Source: Prevotella melaninogenica
GTDB taxonomy: Bacteria; Bacteroidota; Bacteroidia; Bacteroidales; Bacteroidaceae
Length of the DNA: 64,000 bases
Assembly: GCF_013267595.1 (NCBI RefSeq)
Contig: NZ_CP054010.1
Coordinates: 744,001-808,000, forward strand
Direction of reading: 5' to 3'
Below the pieces are notes generated by a model that was not told where the DNA came from, did no database searches, and was given only the letters and a program-made list of their open reading frames with translations. Both the position numbers and the translations under genes were made by a program. Shown here one piece after another: positions 34,869 through 43,917 of this stretch. Within the stretch, counting starts at the first letter, position 1. Every line of letters starts with the position of its first letter.

Positions 34869-35414
34869 GTTATGCACACCACCTACAACAGATGTAAGGT
34901 ATAATTCGAAGTCCTGAACAACGGCACTTGTCAGTTCTGTCAGTCCAATATCCTTGCGATGATACTTTGCTTGTAGGAAATCCTGAAAGTTCTGCCTCAC
35001 CACCTTATACTTATAAAAAGTACACTTAGTTAATGTCTTGCCAACTTGTTGTGTGATGGAGTCTATGTACTTGTCAAAGACTGGCAGAAAAGTTGTATAT
35101 TCTTTGTCTGTACCAAGGAATACCGACCTGATAAGGTCTATGGAAAGTTCCTCTGAAGTTTCATATTTCCAGTAAATCTGCATCAGCGTTGTTGTCAGTG
35201 CATCTATAGAAGCATTAATGAAGAGTGCTTCTGCTGTTCTGCCAATCATTCTGCTGGTTTTGTTACTCCACTTGGATTTATCCACAAAAATTTTAGTGGA
35301 TCCAAGATTTGCCTTTTCGCCACCGAGATATATTCGGAGCATTACAGGTGATTTTCCTTCTTTGTTCTCATAGTTGGAACGTAGGTAGTAGGATACCTTG
35401 AAAGTCGTTTTCAT
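34869..35414 (-). pseudogene. Tyrosine integrase, N-terminal half
   Basis: 182 residues with an arm-type DNA-binding domain (FKVSYYLRSNYENKEGKSPV, ANLGSTKIFVDKSKWSN) and a SAM-like core-binding domain (LPVFDKYIDSITQQVGKTLT). The frame runs into the IS after VGGVHN. The catalytic half is at 5747-6430. The gene starts about 310 bases from the tRNA-Met gene and reads into the element, the usual layout at the att end. Confidence 0.88.
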
Positions 35415-35496
35415 AACGCATCATTTTAGTGTAGCTTTTTGGCTACAAAGTTCGACATAAGTTCTTGAAAAAGAAAGTTTTGCATGCCGTCAATTT

Positions 35497-35586
35497 AATA
35501 GTCATTTTCCATTCATTGCTACATTTTTTTGAGAGTCTGCTTTTGTGTAGCAATTTCTGTAGCAGAAAATGACCGAATGATGACTA
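35497..35586. other. Nested short repeats near the integrase start, possible att or arm sites
   Basis: GTCATTTTC (35501-35509) pairs with GAAAATGAC (35565-35573), and TTGCTACA (35516-35523) pairs with TGTAGCAA (35546-35553). A further TGTAGCA lies at 35558-35564. Such repeats upstream of an integrase gene often bind integrase or excisionase. The core crossover site cannot be determined without an empty site for comparison. Confidence 0.4.
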
Positions 35587-35633
35587 TCAAAAGGTATAGT
35601 TTGGCAGTCAAACGGATATGGATAAAAAACAAA

Positions 35634-35665
35634 AATCGCTGTAAAACCTTGATTTTACAGCGATT
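35634..35665 (-). terminator. Terminator of the tRNA-Met transcript
   Basis: AATCGCTGTAAAA (35634-35646) and TTTTACAGCGATT (35653-35665) form a perfect 13-bp stem. On the minus strand it is followed by a T-rich run (TTTTTGTTTTTT), giving a standard intrinsic terminator 59 bases after the tRNA. Confidence 0.88.
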
Positions 35666-35723
35666 ATTCTTGTTTTGAAGGCTAAAATGACGTGTTGTTT
35701 GATGTCCTTTTGAACCCCCTTTG

Positions 35724-35797
35724 TGGACCAGCCTGGGCTTGAACCAGGGACCTCCAGATTATGAGTCTGTTGCTCTAACCAACTGAGCTACAAGTCC
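35724..35797 (-). tRNA. tRNA with CAT anticodon (elongator Met, or Ile2)
   Basis: The cloverleaf reads on the minus strand: acceptor GGACTTG/CTGGTCC, D-arm GCTC/GAGC, anticodon loop CTCATAA with CAT, and T-arm CCTGG-TTCAAGC-CCAGG. The CCA end is not encoded. One acceptor pair is imperfect. The G1-C72 pair excludes an initiator. CAT could also be the lysidine-modified tRNA-Ile2, but Met is more likely. It may have served as a landmark for transposon integration. Confidence 0.85.
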
Positions 35798-35921
35798 TGA
35801 ATTTTACAAACTCGGGTGCAAAGATAATGAAAAAAAATGGGAAAAGAGAAAGGATAGTAAGGAAATTTAATGTTTTAACACATTTTGAATGCCTGAGCGT
35901 GGGTTTATGGCTGATTTGGAG

Positions 35922-35929
35922 TACCTTTG
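35922..35929 (+). promoter_or_regulatory. -7 box upstream of ribF
   Basis: TACCTTTG lies 31 bases before the proposed TTG start of ribF. No correctly spaced -33 element was found. Confidence 0.5.
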
Positions 35930-35960
35930 CAGAGAATAAAGGATTTTTAAGACAGTTAGA

Positions 35961-36932
35961 TTGAATACTATATATATTAAGCGAGGCGAGGAGTATGAAC
36001 TTGTAGAGCAAGTTGCAACCATAGGGTTCTTTGATGGTGTGCATCGTGGACATCAGTTCCTGATTAGTCGTGTCATTGACGAGGCTAAACGGTCAGGAAT
36101 GGCGTCGGCAGTCATCACCTTCGACCGACATCCGCGTCAGGTACTGCAGGCTGACTACCAACCAGAACTGCTGTCAACACTCGATGAGAAGCTACTTCTG
36201 CTCTCAAAGACACATATTGACAATAGTTTCGTACTGCATTTCGATACTTCGTTGGCTGCGCTCTCAGCTCATGACTTCATGCAAGAGGTGTTATGCAAAC
36301 AGCTGAACGTAAAGAAGCTCATCATAGGTTACGACAACCGCTTCGGACATAACCGCTCTGAGACTTTTGAAGACTATGTCCAGTATGGCAAGGAAATGGG
36401 TATTGAGGTCATTCGTGCCGATGCCTTCCTGCCAAATGATGAGAAAGTGAGTTCTTCTATCATCAGAAACGACCTTCGCACGGGCAATATTGAGGCTGCC
36501 AACCGCCTTTTAGGCTATCCTTATACGATAGAGAGTCGCATCGTGAGTGGCTATCAGAATGGGCGCAAGATGGGTTTCCCTACAGCCAATCTCGATGTGA
36601 ATGGTTGCCAACAGCTGCTCCCTGCAAGTGGTGTCTATGCGGTCATGGTGCGCTTGAAAGATTCTGTTGGATGGAAGCGAGGGATGATGAACATTGGGCA
36701 TCGGCCTACTTTCAATGGCACAACCACCTCGATAGAGGTCAATCTCTTTAATTTCACAGGAAATCTCTATGGACAGGAACTCCTTGTAAGTTTCATTAGT
36801 AAGATCAGAGACGAGCATAAGTTTGACTCTTTAGAAGCCTTGGCACAACAGCTGAAGCAAGACAAAGAGCAAATCAATCGCTTGTTTGATGAGACTTATC
36901 ACATACAAGAGAATATTATTAATACACCCTAA
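35961..36932 (+). CDS. ribF: Bifunctional riboflavin kinase / FAD synthetase
   Basis: A 323-residue protein of normal RibF length. The FAD synthetase domain has VATIGFFDGVHRGHQFLI (nucleotidyltransferase HxGH-like site) and KKLIIGYDNRFGHNRSETF. The riboflavin kinase domain has GRKMGFPTANLDVNGCQ and GMMNIGHRPTFNGTTTSIEV. It turns riboflavin into FMN and FAD in the cytoplasm. The first codon is TTG; no ATG with the full N-terminus is available. It is followed 11 bases later by a CPBP protease gene. Confidence 0.93.
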   Translation: MNTIYIKRGEEYELVEQVATIGFFDGVHRGHQFLISRVIDEAKRSGMASAVITFDRHPRQVLQADYQPELLSTLDEKLLLLSKTHIDNSFVLHFDTSLAALSAHDFMQEVLCKQLNVKKLIIGYDNRFGHNRSETFEDYVQYGKEMGIEVIRADAFLPNDEKVSSSIIRNDLRTGNIEAANRLLGYPYTIESRIVSGYQNGRKMGFPTANLDVNGCQQLLPASGVYAVMVRLKDSVGWKRGMMNIGHRPTFNGTTTSIEVNLFNFTGNLYGQELLVSFISKIRDEHKFDSLEALAQQLKQDKEQINRLFDETYHIQENIINTP

Positions 36933-36943
36933 GATTCGCAGAA

Positions 36944-37771
36944 ATGAACAATAAAAACGTTTTGAGCGCAACGCTCTATGTCATCTTATTTGTTTCACTT
37001 TTCATCTTGATACAAAGTCTTTCTTTCAAGGGAGGTAAGCAACTTGTAAGCCTACTTGGAGGGACAGAGGCTGCTGATGGGGATTATCTGACTAAAAATG
37101 GTGAGACTCTTGCCATAACGGCAGTCATCAGTAGTCTTGCAACTTTAATTCTTTTCATCGCTACAAAGTGGGCACCTGTATCTGGTAACTATTTGAAGAC
37201 GCGTCCTTGGGCTGTCCTCATGTGGTCGGCTCTCATAGCTTTAGGTTCGATACTCCCGCTGCAATTCCTTGCCGAGAAGATTAATCTAACGATGCCAGCG
37301 GGCACAGAAGAGATGTTTGAAAGTATCATGAAGGTGTCTTGGGGCTATGTAGCCTTAGGAATGATGGTGCCTATTGCTGAGGAGATCGTCTTCCGTGGCG
37401 CTATTCTACGCGTACTACAAAACGCATTAGGCGAACGCAAACGATGGATAGCCATTGTCATTTCAGCCCTCATCTTTGGTATTGTCCATTTTAATTTAGC
37501 ACAGGGCTTACACGCTTTCTTGATTGGTCTGCTATTGGGTTGGCTCTATTCGAAAACGGGTAGTATTCTGCCAGGCTTCGTATTTCATTGGGTGAACAAT
37601 ACGGTGGCTTATCTTATGTTCAACCTCATGCCACAGATGAACGATGGCAAACTCATCGACTTCTTCCACGGCAACGACCGCATGATGTACGGAGGTCTGT
37701 TCTTCTCGCTCTGTATCTTTGTTCCTTCGTTGCTGCAGTTAATAGGAAGGATGCCAAAGGGGAATAAATAA
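36944..37771 (+). CDS. CPBP-family intramembrane metalloprotease
   Basis: A 275-residue multi-span membrane protein. The CPBP (Rce1-like) motifs are present: MVPIAEEIVFRGAILRVL (EExxxR), FGIVHFNLAQGLHAF (the His motif) and GSILPGFVFHWVNNTVA (HxxxN). These form the active site in the membrane. The substrate is unknown. It is co-transcribed with ribF (11-base gap). Confidence 0.88.
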   Translation: MNNKNVLSATLYVILFVSLFILIQSLSFKGGKQLVSLLGGTEAADGDYLTKNGETLAITAVISSLATLILFIATKWAPVSGNYLKTRPWAVLMWSALIALGSILPLQFLAEKINLTMPAGTEEMFESIMKVSWGYVALGMMVPIAEEIVFRGAILRVLQNALGERKRWIAIVISALIFGIVHFNLAQGLHAFLIGLLLGWLYSKTGSILPGFVFHWVNNTVAYLMFNLMPQMNDGKLIDFFHGNDRMMYGGLFFSLCIFVPSLLQLIGRMPKGNK

Positions 37772-37873
37772 GCAGTTTTCCTATAAAGACATCTAATAGA
37801 ATAAGCGCATAGGAAAAGAGACGATAATGCCTATCCTCTCACATTCCTACCCTCTTTAAGAAACGTTCTAAGG

Positions 37874-37917
37874 CTTAACACCAGATGTGCGAACGCTTAG
37901 CACCAAATGTGCGGAGC
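37874..37917. repeat. Two direct repeats with a 22-bp period
   Basis: CTTAACACCAGATGTGCG begins at 37874 and CTTAGCACCAAATGTGCG at 37896, exactly 22 bases apart. Their reverse complement resembles the units at 60363-60428. They lie between the convergent CPBP and HMA genes. The remaining sequence of 37772-38048 shows no gene. Confidence 0.7.
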
Positions 37918-38048
37918 CTCCGCACCACTCAATGATACTATTCCTTTATTATATAAACGATAGAGATTAAACAAGAATCGACCATCACATAGGCTGTTGA
38001 GAGCCATGTAATGGTCGATTACTTACTTATAGACTTTACTGTTAGCGA

Positions 38049-38378
38049 TTACATATTCTCGCACTCCTCGTTCTCATGAACAGGGATTTTAGCCTCCTTT
38101 GTAGTCTTTTCTGCCTTATAACCGAACTTTTCAAAAGCCTTTTGAAGCTTCTCCTCATTGGTCTTCTGAGCATCGTAGGTTACATAAACTTTCTGCTCTT
38201 CAACACTTGTCTTAATCTCCTTCACACCCTTTGCAAAGCGGAGGTTGTTCTTTACTTTCGCCTCACAGTTAGCGCAGTGCATCTGTGGAGTAGTTGTGAA
38301 GATAACTGTCTTAATGTCTTTGGCTGTTGCAATCATGGCTACCATGAGCATCAGCATTGTGAAAATAGCTTTTTTCAT
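38049..38378 (-). CDS. Exported heavy-metal-associated (HMA) domain protein
   Basis: A 109-residue protein with a signal peptide (FTMLMLMVAMIATAK). It has one HMA domain carrying MHCANCEAKVKNNLRFAKGV, the CxxC metal site. It is a CopZ/MerP-like metal carrier, here exported. It follows the TonB receptor gene by about 94 bases on the same strand, which suggests a metal-handling module. The metal, probably copper, is inferred. Confidence 0.85.
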   Translation of the reverse strand: MKKAIFTMLMLMVAMIATAKDIKTVIFTTTPQMHCANCEAKVKNNLRFAKGVKEIKTSVEEQKVYVTYDAQKTNEEKLQKAFEKFGYKAEKTTKEAKIPVHENEECENM

Positions 38379-38472
38379 AATTGTTCTTTGTTTGAGGGAG
38401 ACGTCCGAAAGCGTGTTTCAAGACGTCTCTCTGTGTTGTCGTTTATGTTATTCTATTGTGAAAAATGTATGT

Positions 38473-40521
38473 TTACTGTCGTTTACCGAGGTTCAGACGG
38501 ATACCAACGTATGCCATTGCACCCTCGACAGGACCATAGACCATTGTTGGTTCGAAGCTGTTAGCCCACGGATTTTGATAACCAATGATAGGGTTCTTCT
38601 GCTTATAATTGGTAAGGTTTTCCCCACCTATGTAAAGCGAGAAGTGGCGGAAGTAGCGTGTCACCTGACCGCTAAGCTGTCCGTAGGCCTTATAGCTGCC
38701 TGCCCATGAGCGTTCGCCCGATGCTAAGGTGTAAGATTCTGGCATTCTACCACCTCCGTTCAAGGCTGCAGTAGCATCAAACTGCCAGACTCCTAAAGGT
38801 GTTTTATAGCTGAGCGTTAAGAGTCCTTTGTAACGACTCTGCAGTGGTTTCCACATCAGTTTTCCTCCATACGTCGACTTAACGAGGTTATATCGGTAGG
38901 CTGCTCCCAGCTCAAGACCCTTGAACAAAGGATAAGAAGCTTCGATTTGGAAGGTATGCGAGAAGCTCTTTCCATTGAGATTTGTGATATGCAGCTCCTG
39001 TGGATTACTGTCATAGTCTATCAACATCTGTGAAAGGAAGTGCGTATAATAGTAATCAGTATTGATTTTCAGCATCTTACTTCCTATTGGAATCAGGAAA
39101 TTAAGACTCGCACCATAGTTCCATGCAGCCTCTTGATCGAGCTTATCGATGATGAGTCGGCGGCCCGAAGCCATGAGGTAGTTGTTCTCAGCCAATGCGT
39201 GTGGACTGCGATAGCCCTTACCTGCAGAGAGGCGGAGGGTCAGGAAGTCGGCTGGCACCCATTTCAAGTGGAAGCGAGGAGTGAAGAACGTACCGTAAAC
39301 ATTGCTATGGTCGACGCGCAATCCTGCCATAGCGATGAAGCGACTGTGCAGATTATAGGTGTACTGAACGTATGCGCCCGGTGTTGTCTCACTCTCAATA
39401 CCACGCGTGAGCGGGAAGATATTACCGTAATCAGAAGGCACAGCCGTTGCAGGTAGGGTCAGAGTCTGATGCAAATAATCATGGTTGAGACTCAAACCAG
39501 CAGAGAGATTGTGCTCATCGGTGAAGTTTGTCTCAAACATGAGTGATGCATAAGCATTCTTTTCATTGACATCATACTGCTTAATACCATATTGTGCCTC
39601 CTGCTTGTGCATAGAGACATTACCCATCAAAGCGATGTTTGTGGCGTGTTCCTTATTGAGAACAAAGGCATGTTTCATATAAGCCTCGTAGCGGTCGGTG
39701 CCGATATCAATGCGATAAGGATTCGTTGCAGCAGCATGAGGAGTCTGACCACTCACGCGATCTTCCTTCAACAGCGACAAACCAGCATGTAAGATATAAT
39801 CGCCCTTCTTCCAAAACCAACGGTTCTGCAGGTTGTATTGTCTCACCTTTGGGGCATCTTGGAATCCGTCTCCGTTGCCATCATGATGTAGCCAGTTGTT
39901 CTCATAGTGGGCAAGGATTTCCGTACTGAGGTTCTTGTTACCATTGATATGAATATTACCATCCGCATTTGCCTCGAATCTTCCCACCGTATTGCCATAG
40001 AGGTTGACGGTCATACCTGTTGGATCTTCAGGTTTAACGTATTCCACATTGATCTGACCTGTCATCGCTTCGTAGCCATTCTTGACGGATGTATTACCCT
40101 TACTCACCTGCATACTCTTCATCCAACTGCCTGGAACATAGCCCAAACCGTAAGGGAGGGCAGCACCACGGAAGTTAGGAAGGTTCTCGGTCAGCATCTG
40201 AACATACGTACCACTAAGACCGAGAAGCTTAATTTGTTTGGCCCCCGTTGTCGCATCTGAGTAGTTTACATCTACCGAAGCATTGTTGACAAAGCTCTCA
40301 CCAAGGTTACAGCAAGCAGCCTTGAAGAGTTCGTCACGTAGGATGTCTTTACCGTTGATGGCGCCAGAGAGCGATCTCACTGATGCCTTTCTTGCGGTGA
40401 CAGTCACGTCAGAGAGCGTCTGATCTTTAAGGGTTGCGGTCGTGTCGACAGCAGTTTCCTGTGCGGTAGCAGGTAGGACAGACAGCAAGGTCAGTCCTGC
40501 TAAATATATAATTTTATTCAT
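38473..40521 (-). CDS. TonB-dependent outer-membrane receptor
   Basis: A 682-residue protein with a signal peptide (YLAGLTLLSVLPATAQ). A plug domain (TLSDVTVTARKASVRSLSGA, then MKSMQVSKGNTSVKNGYEAM) and a large barrel follow, ending in an aromatic strand (AYVGIRLNLGKRQ). The plug lacks the extra N-terminal SusC domain, so this is a classical siderophore/metal-type receptor. It is placed between a small exported protein and an HMA protein. A metal or metal-complex cargo is likely. Confidence 0.88.
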   Translation of the reverse strand: MNKIIYLAGLTLLSVLPATAQETAVDTTATLKDQTLSDVTVTARKASVRSLSGAINGKDILRDELFKAACCNLGESFVNNASVDVNYSDATTGAKQIKLLGLSGTYVQMLTENLPNFRGAALPYGLGYVPGSWMKSMQVSKGNTSVKNGYEAMTGQINVEYVKPEDPTGMTVNLYGNTVGRFEANADGNIHINGNKNLSTEILAHYENNWLHHDGNGDGFQDAPKVRQYNLQNRWFWKKGDYILHAGLSLLKEDRVSGQTPHAAATNPYRIDIGTDRYEAYMKHAFVLNKEHATNIALMGNVSMHKQEAQYGIKQYDVNEKNAYASLMFETNFTDEHNLSAGLSLNHDYLHQTLTLPATAVPSDYGNIFPLTRGIESETTPGAYVQYTYNLHSRFIAMAGLRVDHSNVYGTFFTPRFHLKWVPADFLTLRLSAGKGYRSPHALAENNYLMASGRRLIIDKLDQEAAWNYGASLNFLIPIGSKMLKINTDYYYTHFLSQMLIDYDSNPQELHITNLNGKSFSHTFQIEASYPLFKGLELGAAYRYNLVKSTYGGKLMWKPLQSRYKGLLTLSYKTPLGVWQFDATAALNGGGRMPESYTLASGERSWAGSYKAYGQLSGQVTRYFRHFSLYIGGENLTNYKQKNPIIGYQNPWANSFEPTMVYGPVEGAMAYVGIRLNLGKRQ

Positions 40522-40678
40522 TTTGTTTGATATTCAGTTGTTTTGTAAAGTTTATAAAGCTTATATGGTATCAGAATGGGAAACATACTGATACGCTTTT
40601 TTACCCGAACACACTTGTGTAACAGGTACGATAAACCTTCTGTTGCCCATTTCATGAGGAACAGAAAACAACCAAAAA

Positions 40679-41059
40679 TCAAATAATAAGTGTCGTAAGT
40701 AATCGGAGATATTGGCGTGGCGGACTATGCCAGAGCAACGACAATATCCTCTCTGGGGCCTTTGTCAAAATAGGCAAAGGCAATAATTGACAATCACTTA
40801 CGAATTGTGGGAGAAGAGAAAGCTGTATTGGTTGAATGTGGTAAAAGTCATTGTGCGCCATGTCTGTGGGCGACAAGGTTTTCACCTCAATCTTCATGCA
40901 ATTTTTTACACCGTTATCATTGCAATGACCTTTATCTTCCATCTTAGCAACAGACACATTGCCAGTATGTGCGCACACCACTGTCATAATGCCCGAACCA
41001 ATCCATACTATCATCGTTGACAATAGAAGGGATAGTAATATGTCTGTCGTTTTTCTCAT
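40679..41059 (-). CDS. Small membrane or exported protein before the TonB receptor
   Basis: A 126-residue protein with one hydrophobic N-terminal segment (SLLLSTMIVWIGSGIMTVVC), then a Cys/His-bearing stretch (MEDKGHCNDNGVKNCMKIEV) that might bind metal. No family was recognised. Its -7 box ends only 12 bases before ATG 41059, so the transcript would be almost leaderless, or the true start lies further inside. It seems to head the operon with the receptor and the HMA gene. Confidence 0.55.
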   Translation of the reverse strand: MRKTTDILLSLLLSTMIVWIGSGIMTVVCAHTGNVSVAKMEDKGHCNDNGVKNCMKIEVKTLSPTDMAHNDFYHIQPIQLSLLPQFVSDCQLLPLPILTKAPERILSLLWHSPPRQYLRLLTTLII

Positions 41060-41070
41060 AAACTTGGCTG

Positions 41071-41102
41071 CAAAGTTAGATAATTATTTGTAACTTTGCA
41101 AA
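41071..41102 (-). promoter_or_regulatory. Promoter of the small-protein / TonB / HMA operon
   Basis: On the minus strand TTTG (41102-41099), a 20-nt spacer and TAACTTTG (41078-41071) give a full consensus promoter. It overlaps the divergent promoter of the GH25 gene. Confidence 0.7.
41091..41098 (+). promoter_or_regulatory. -7 box of the MORN-GH25 gene
   Basis: TAACTTTG lies 22 bases before ATG 41121. A TTG at 41064-41066 is 24 bases upstream, slightly too far for a good -33 element. It is back to back with the promoter for the opposite strand. Confidence 0.55.
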
Positions 41103-41120
41103 TATTTTAAATTTATTTTA

Positions 41121-42851
41121 ATGTTCAACTACCGCCCTTCAAGGCGAACCCTGTATGTAGGAGGGGGCATTTTGCTTATCCTTCTACTCATATATATTGT
41201 CTTTCGTTGTCTGCCTCCTTCACAAGAGGAGGTGGATAAGAGTGCTGTGGCTATCCGTCAGGAGGCGTATTACACGTTAGAGGCTGATGGTAAGCCCCTT
41301 GCATACTTTGCTGATTATGTCGATTCGGCGTTTGTGGGTGGCTCTATCAATAAGGATTCGATTCATACACGCAGCATGACGCAACGCGGTTATTGGGTGA
41401 ACCGACTGCCTGTAGTGCCTTCTTGCCACGGGCGTATTCTCATTCGGTGGAATTACAAACCCTTAATAATCGTCAACTTGAAAGGAAAAGGGGTGCTAAG
41501 GCTTATTCGTCAGACGATGGCCCAAATGGATTCGGAGTTAGACGGATTGCAAACGAAGCGCAACGAGATGGGTTATTATCTTCGTGTACATAGCGTTCAG
41601 GATTACGGATATAACAAGATTGCGGAATATCATACTGAGGTAGTGCAGCAGATGGATTCGCTTCGTCGGATGATGAAGGTGTTGGATTCTCTCTCTACTT
41701 CTTCTGCCCAGCTGCGCATTAGACAGCAAAATCGCTATGCTATTCAGACTTCCTCTAAGAAGGCAAAACCTACAGTTTGCAACCGATTGGAAATAGATAA
41801 GAAGAATGATTGCGTACTCTTGCAAACCGAAAGTAAAAGAACGCCAATTCGCTTGATTACTCGCTTGCAGAAAAGTGGGGCGATAGACGCACTGAACACA
41901 TACTATAAGACCCACGCAGCAACTATCAGCAGCCTTGCAAAGGGCATTTGTATTGCTGGCGGACGATATGAGGGTGAGAGTAAGAAGAACGTTCCGAATG
42001 GTTATGGAAAGTACTATGGCGATGATGGCAGCTTCTATGACGGACATTGGAAGGACGGAAAACGCGACGGATTTGGCATCTATGTTGCACCACACGAGTA
42101 TCTACAAGTGGGTGAATGGAAAGCGGATGTGTTTAAAGGTGAACGCCTTACATATACTCCCGACCGTATCTACGGCATCGACCTCTCACGTCATCAGCAC
42201 GAGAAGAATAATAAGGTGTATCACATCTATTGGAACAAACTGCGCATTACCGACCTCGGTACGCTGAGTACGAAGACTATCAAGGGAAATGTAGATTATC
42301 CTGTTTCCTTCGCTTACGTGAAGTCTACGGAGGGTTGTACGGTGCTAAACACTTATTACGAGGCTGATTATAAGGCAGCACGTGCGCATGGTATTCGAAC
42401 AGGTACCTATCATTTCTTTTCTACCATGTCACCAGGTGCAGCGCAAGCAGCCTATTTCCTCAAGTGTAGTAAGTTTAACAAGGGCGACCTACCCCCAGTC
42501 TTAGACGTTGAGCCGACCGATGCACAGATTGTTGCGATGGGTGGAGCTGAGGTGATGTTCCGCAATATTCGTGCGTGGATGAGCCTTGTGCAGAAGCGAA
42601 CAGGTAAACGTCCTATCCTTTATATCAGTCAGACTTTTGCCAATACTTACATGCCATTGGCACCCGATTTGGGCGACAACTATCACATATGGATAGCCCG
42701 TTATGGCGAATATAAGCCCAACTTCAAGTTAGCTTACTGGCAGTTAAGTCCTGATGGTAAGGTGCGTGGTATCCATGGCGATGTCGATATCAACGTCTTC
42801 AATGGCTATCGCAATCAGTATGAGGAGTTCCTTAAACGCCATTGCTTCTAA
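41121..42851 (+). CDS. Membrane-anchored GH25 lysozyme with MORN repeats
   Basis: A 576-residue protein. An N-terminal membrane anchor (YVGGGILLILLLIYIVF) is followed by about 240 residues with helical parts. About three MORN repeats come next (NGYGKYYGDDGSFYDGHWKD, GKRDGFGIYV), then a full GH25 muramidase domain (YGIDLSRHQHE, SFAYVKSTEGCT, LPPVLDVEPTDA, LAYWQLSPDGKVRG). GH25 enzymes cleave the glycan of peptidoglycan. MORN repeats often bind membranes or shape protein contacts. The fusion is unusual. It acts on the periplasmic side. Confidence 0.85.
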   Translation: MFNYRPSRRTLYVGGGILLILLLIYIVFRCLPPSQEEVDKSAVAIRQEAYYTLEADGKPLAYFADYVDSAFVGGSINKDSIHTRSMTQRGYWVNRLPVVPSCHGRILIRWNYKPLIIVNLKGKGVLRLIRQTMAQMDSELDGLQTKRNEMGYYLRVHSVQDYGYNKIAEYHTEVVQQMDSLRRMMKVLDSLSTSSAQLRIRQQNRYAIQTSSKKAKPTVCNRLEIDKKNDCVLLQTESKRTPIRLITRLQKSGAIDALNTYYKTHAATISSLAKGICIAGGRYEGESKKNVPNGYGKYYGDDGSFYDGHWKDGKRDGFGIYVAPHEYLQVGEWKADVFKGERLTYTPDRIYGIDLSRHQHEKNNKVYHIYWNKLRITDLGTLSTKTIKGNVDYPVSFAYVKSTEGCTVLNTYYEADYKAARAHGIRTGTYHFFSTMSPGAAQAAYFLKCSKFNKGDLPPVLDVEPTDAQIVAMGGAEVMFRNIRAWMSLVQKRTGKRPILYISQTFANTYMPLAPDLGDNYHIWIARYGEYKPNFKLAYWQLSPDGKVRGIHGDVDINVFNGYRNQYEEFLKRHCF

Positions 42852-42993
42852 GGAGAGGGAGAAAGTCATTATACAATTATCCGATAGAAAGGTAGTATAA
42901 AGAACGAAATAAAAATAAAGTAAAGCTGTATTAGACTTCTAATGCAGCTTTACTTGTGTCATAAAGCGATAGGAACTATCGTCCTAATGAGGA

Positions 42994-43815
42994 TTATACC
43001 TTAGAACTTCTATATTTACTTGGCGTCATTCCTAAGTGTTTAGAGCAGTATCGGCTGAAATAGGAAAGGGAAGTAAAATTCATGATATCACTGATTTGCG
43101 TCAGTGAGAGCCTTTCGTCATCAAGATATTTACGCAGTATGGGGATGGTGGCACGGTCGATATAAGAGGTAATTGTTTCTCCTGTGGTACGCTTGACAAC
43201 ACGTGAAAGATACTTCAAAGACACATGCAGCTGCTCAGCAAAATAGGTTGCGTCCCGCTGTGTACGTGTAATACCAGTGGAAAGCATCCTTAGAAATTCG
43301 TTGACAACATAATTGGCATGGTCTACGTGCTCCTGATTACGATAATAGATAGTGTGAAATTCAAAGATATCATATATCATCGTAAGGCACAGACTTTTCA
43401 TGATTTCACGATAAAAGATAGCATCTTTCTCTCCGAGTCTGTCACGAAGTCGTCGAATATCACCGATGATTTTCTCCGTATTCTCGACAGATAGGGGGAT
43501 AACAGGGTCTTGATAAAGACTCATACTTCCTCTGATGCTGTAATTGTTTGGGGGAAGTGAATTTCTAAGAAAGTGAGTATTAGCAGCGAAACACTCTATT
43601 CGGAAATCGTTTGTGACGGCAATATTCTTTACCTCGTCAGGGCGACTTATAACGATAAGGTCATTCTTATTGATGTGAAAACACGACTCGTTATAGACGA
43701 AGCTACCCTCCCCACCCATGCAGATAATATGAAAAATGCAGTGAGAAAACCGCTCATCCTCTATCATGTGGATATCGGTTGAATAAGCAAGGTCGAAGTC
43801 CTTTAATATCATCAT
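42994..43815 (-). CDS. AraC-family transcriptional regulator
   Basis: A 273-residue protein. I chose ATG 43815 (MMILKDFDLAYS); the longer frame to 43965 overlaps the promoter region. The N-terminal cupin-like sensing domain (ENDLIVISRPDEVKN-like order, FRIECFAANTHFL) is followed by two HTH motifs (YFAEQLHVSLKYLSRVVKRT, LTQISDIMNFTSLSYFSRYC) and GMTPSKYR. It is divergent from an aldo/keto reductase gene and probably controls it through the direct repeats at 43864-43898. Confidence 0.83.
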   Translation of the reverse strand: MMILKDFDLAYSTDIHMIEDERFSHCIFHIICMGGEGSFVYNESCFHINKNDLIVISRPDEVKNIAVTNDFRIECFAANTHFLRNSLPPNNYSIRGSMSLYQDPVIPLSVENTEKIIGDIRRLRDRLGEKDAIFYREIMKSLCLTMIYDIFEFHTIYYRNQEHVDHANYVVNEFLRMLSTGITRTQRDATYFAEQLHVSLKYLSRVVKRTTGETITSYIDRATIPILRKYLDDERLSLTQISDIMNFTSLSYFSRYCSKHLGMTPSKYRSSKV

Positions 43816-43863
43816 ATTGCAAAAATAAGCACTATTTTGGTCTACTCCAAATCTTTTTTGTGT

Positions 43864-43898
43864 AAAAAGTGAAACAATAGGTAGAAAAAGTGAAACAA
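43864..43898. promoter_or_regulatory. Tandem operator for the AraC regulator
   Basis: AAAAAGTGAAACAA occurs at 43864-43877 and again at 43885-43898, perfectly repeated 21 bases apart (two helical turns). It lies between the divergent regulator and reductase genes, 20 bases before the -7 box of the latter. This is the normal layout for AraC activator sites. Confidence 0.7.
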
Positions 43899-43917
43899 AC
43901 CATTGATTTCTTTTGCG

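Larger units (their letters stand above)
1..35600. mobile_element. Decayed Bacteroidales conjugative transposon (left end outside window)
   Basis: Genes typical of Bacteroides conjugative transposons fill this stretch: tyrosine integrase, DUF1896, PcfK/PcfJ, tra genes, a ParA-like TraA, mobA/mobB and a VirD4-type coupling protein. The integrase start lies at 35414, next to a chromosomal tRNA-Met, so the right end should be near 35.45-35.6 kb. The other end is not in the window. Disruptions are seen in the integrase (IS plus nonsense), primase, pcfK, pcfJ, traA, traG and traM. The element is therefore inferred to be immobile now. The exact att sites were not identified. Confidence 0.75.

Noticed and set aside
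41538..42095. A 185-codon minus-strand frame inside the GH25 gene
   Set aside because: It is antisense to a well-supported gene and has no recognisable domain.
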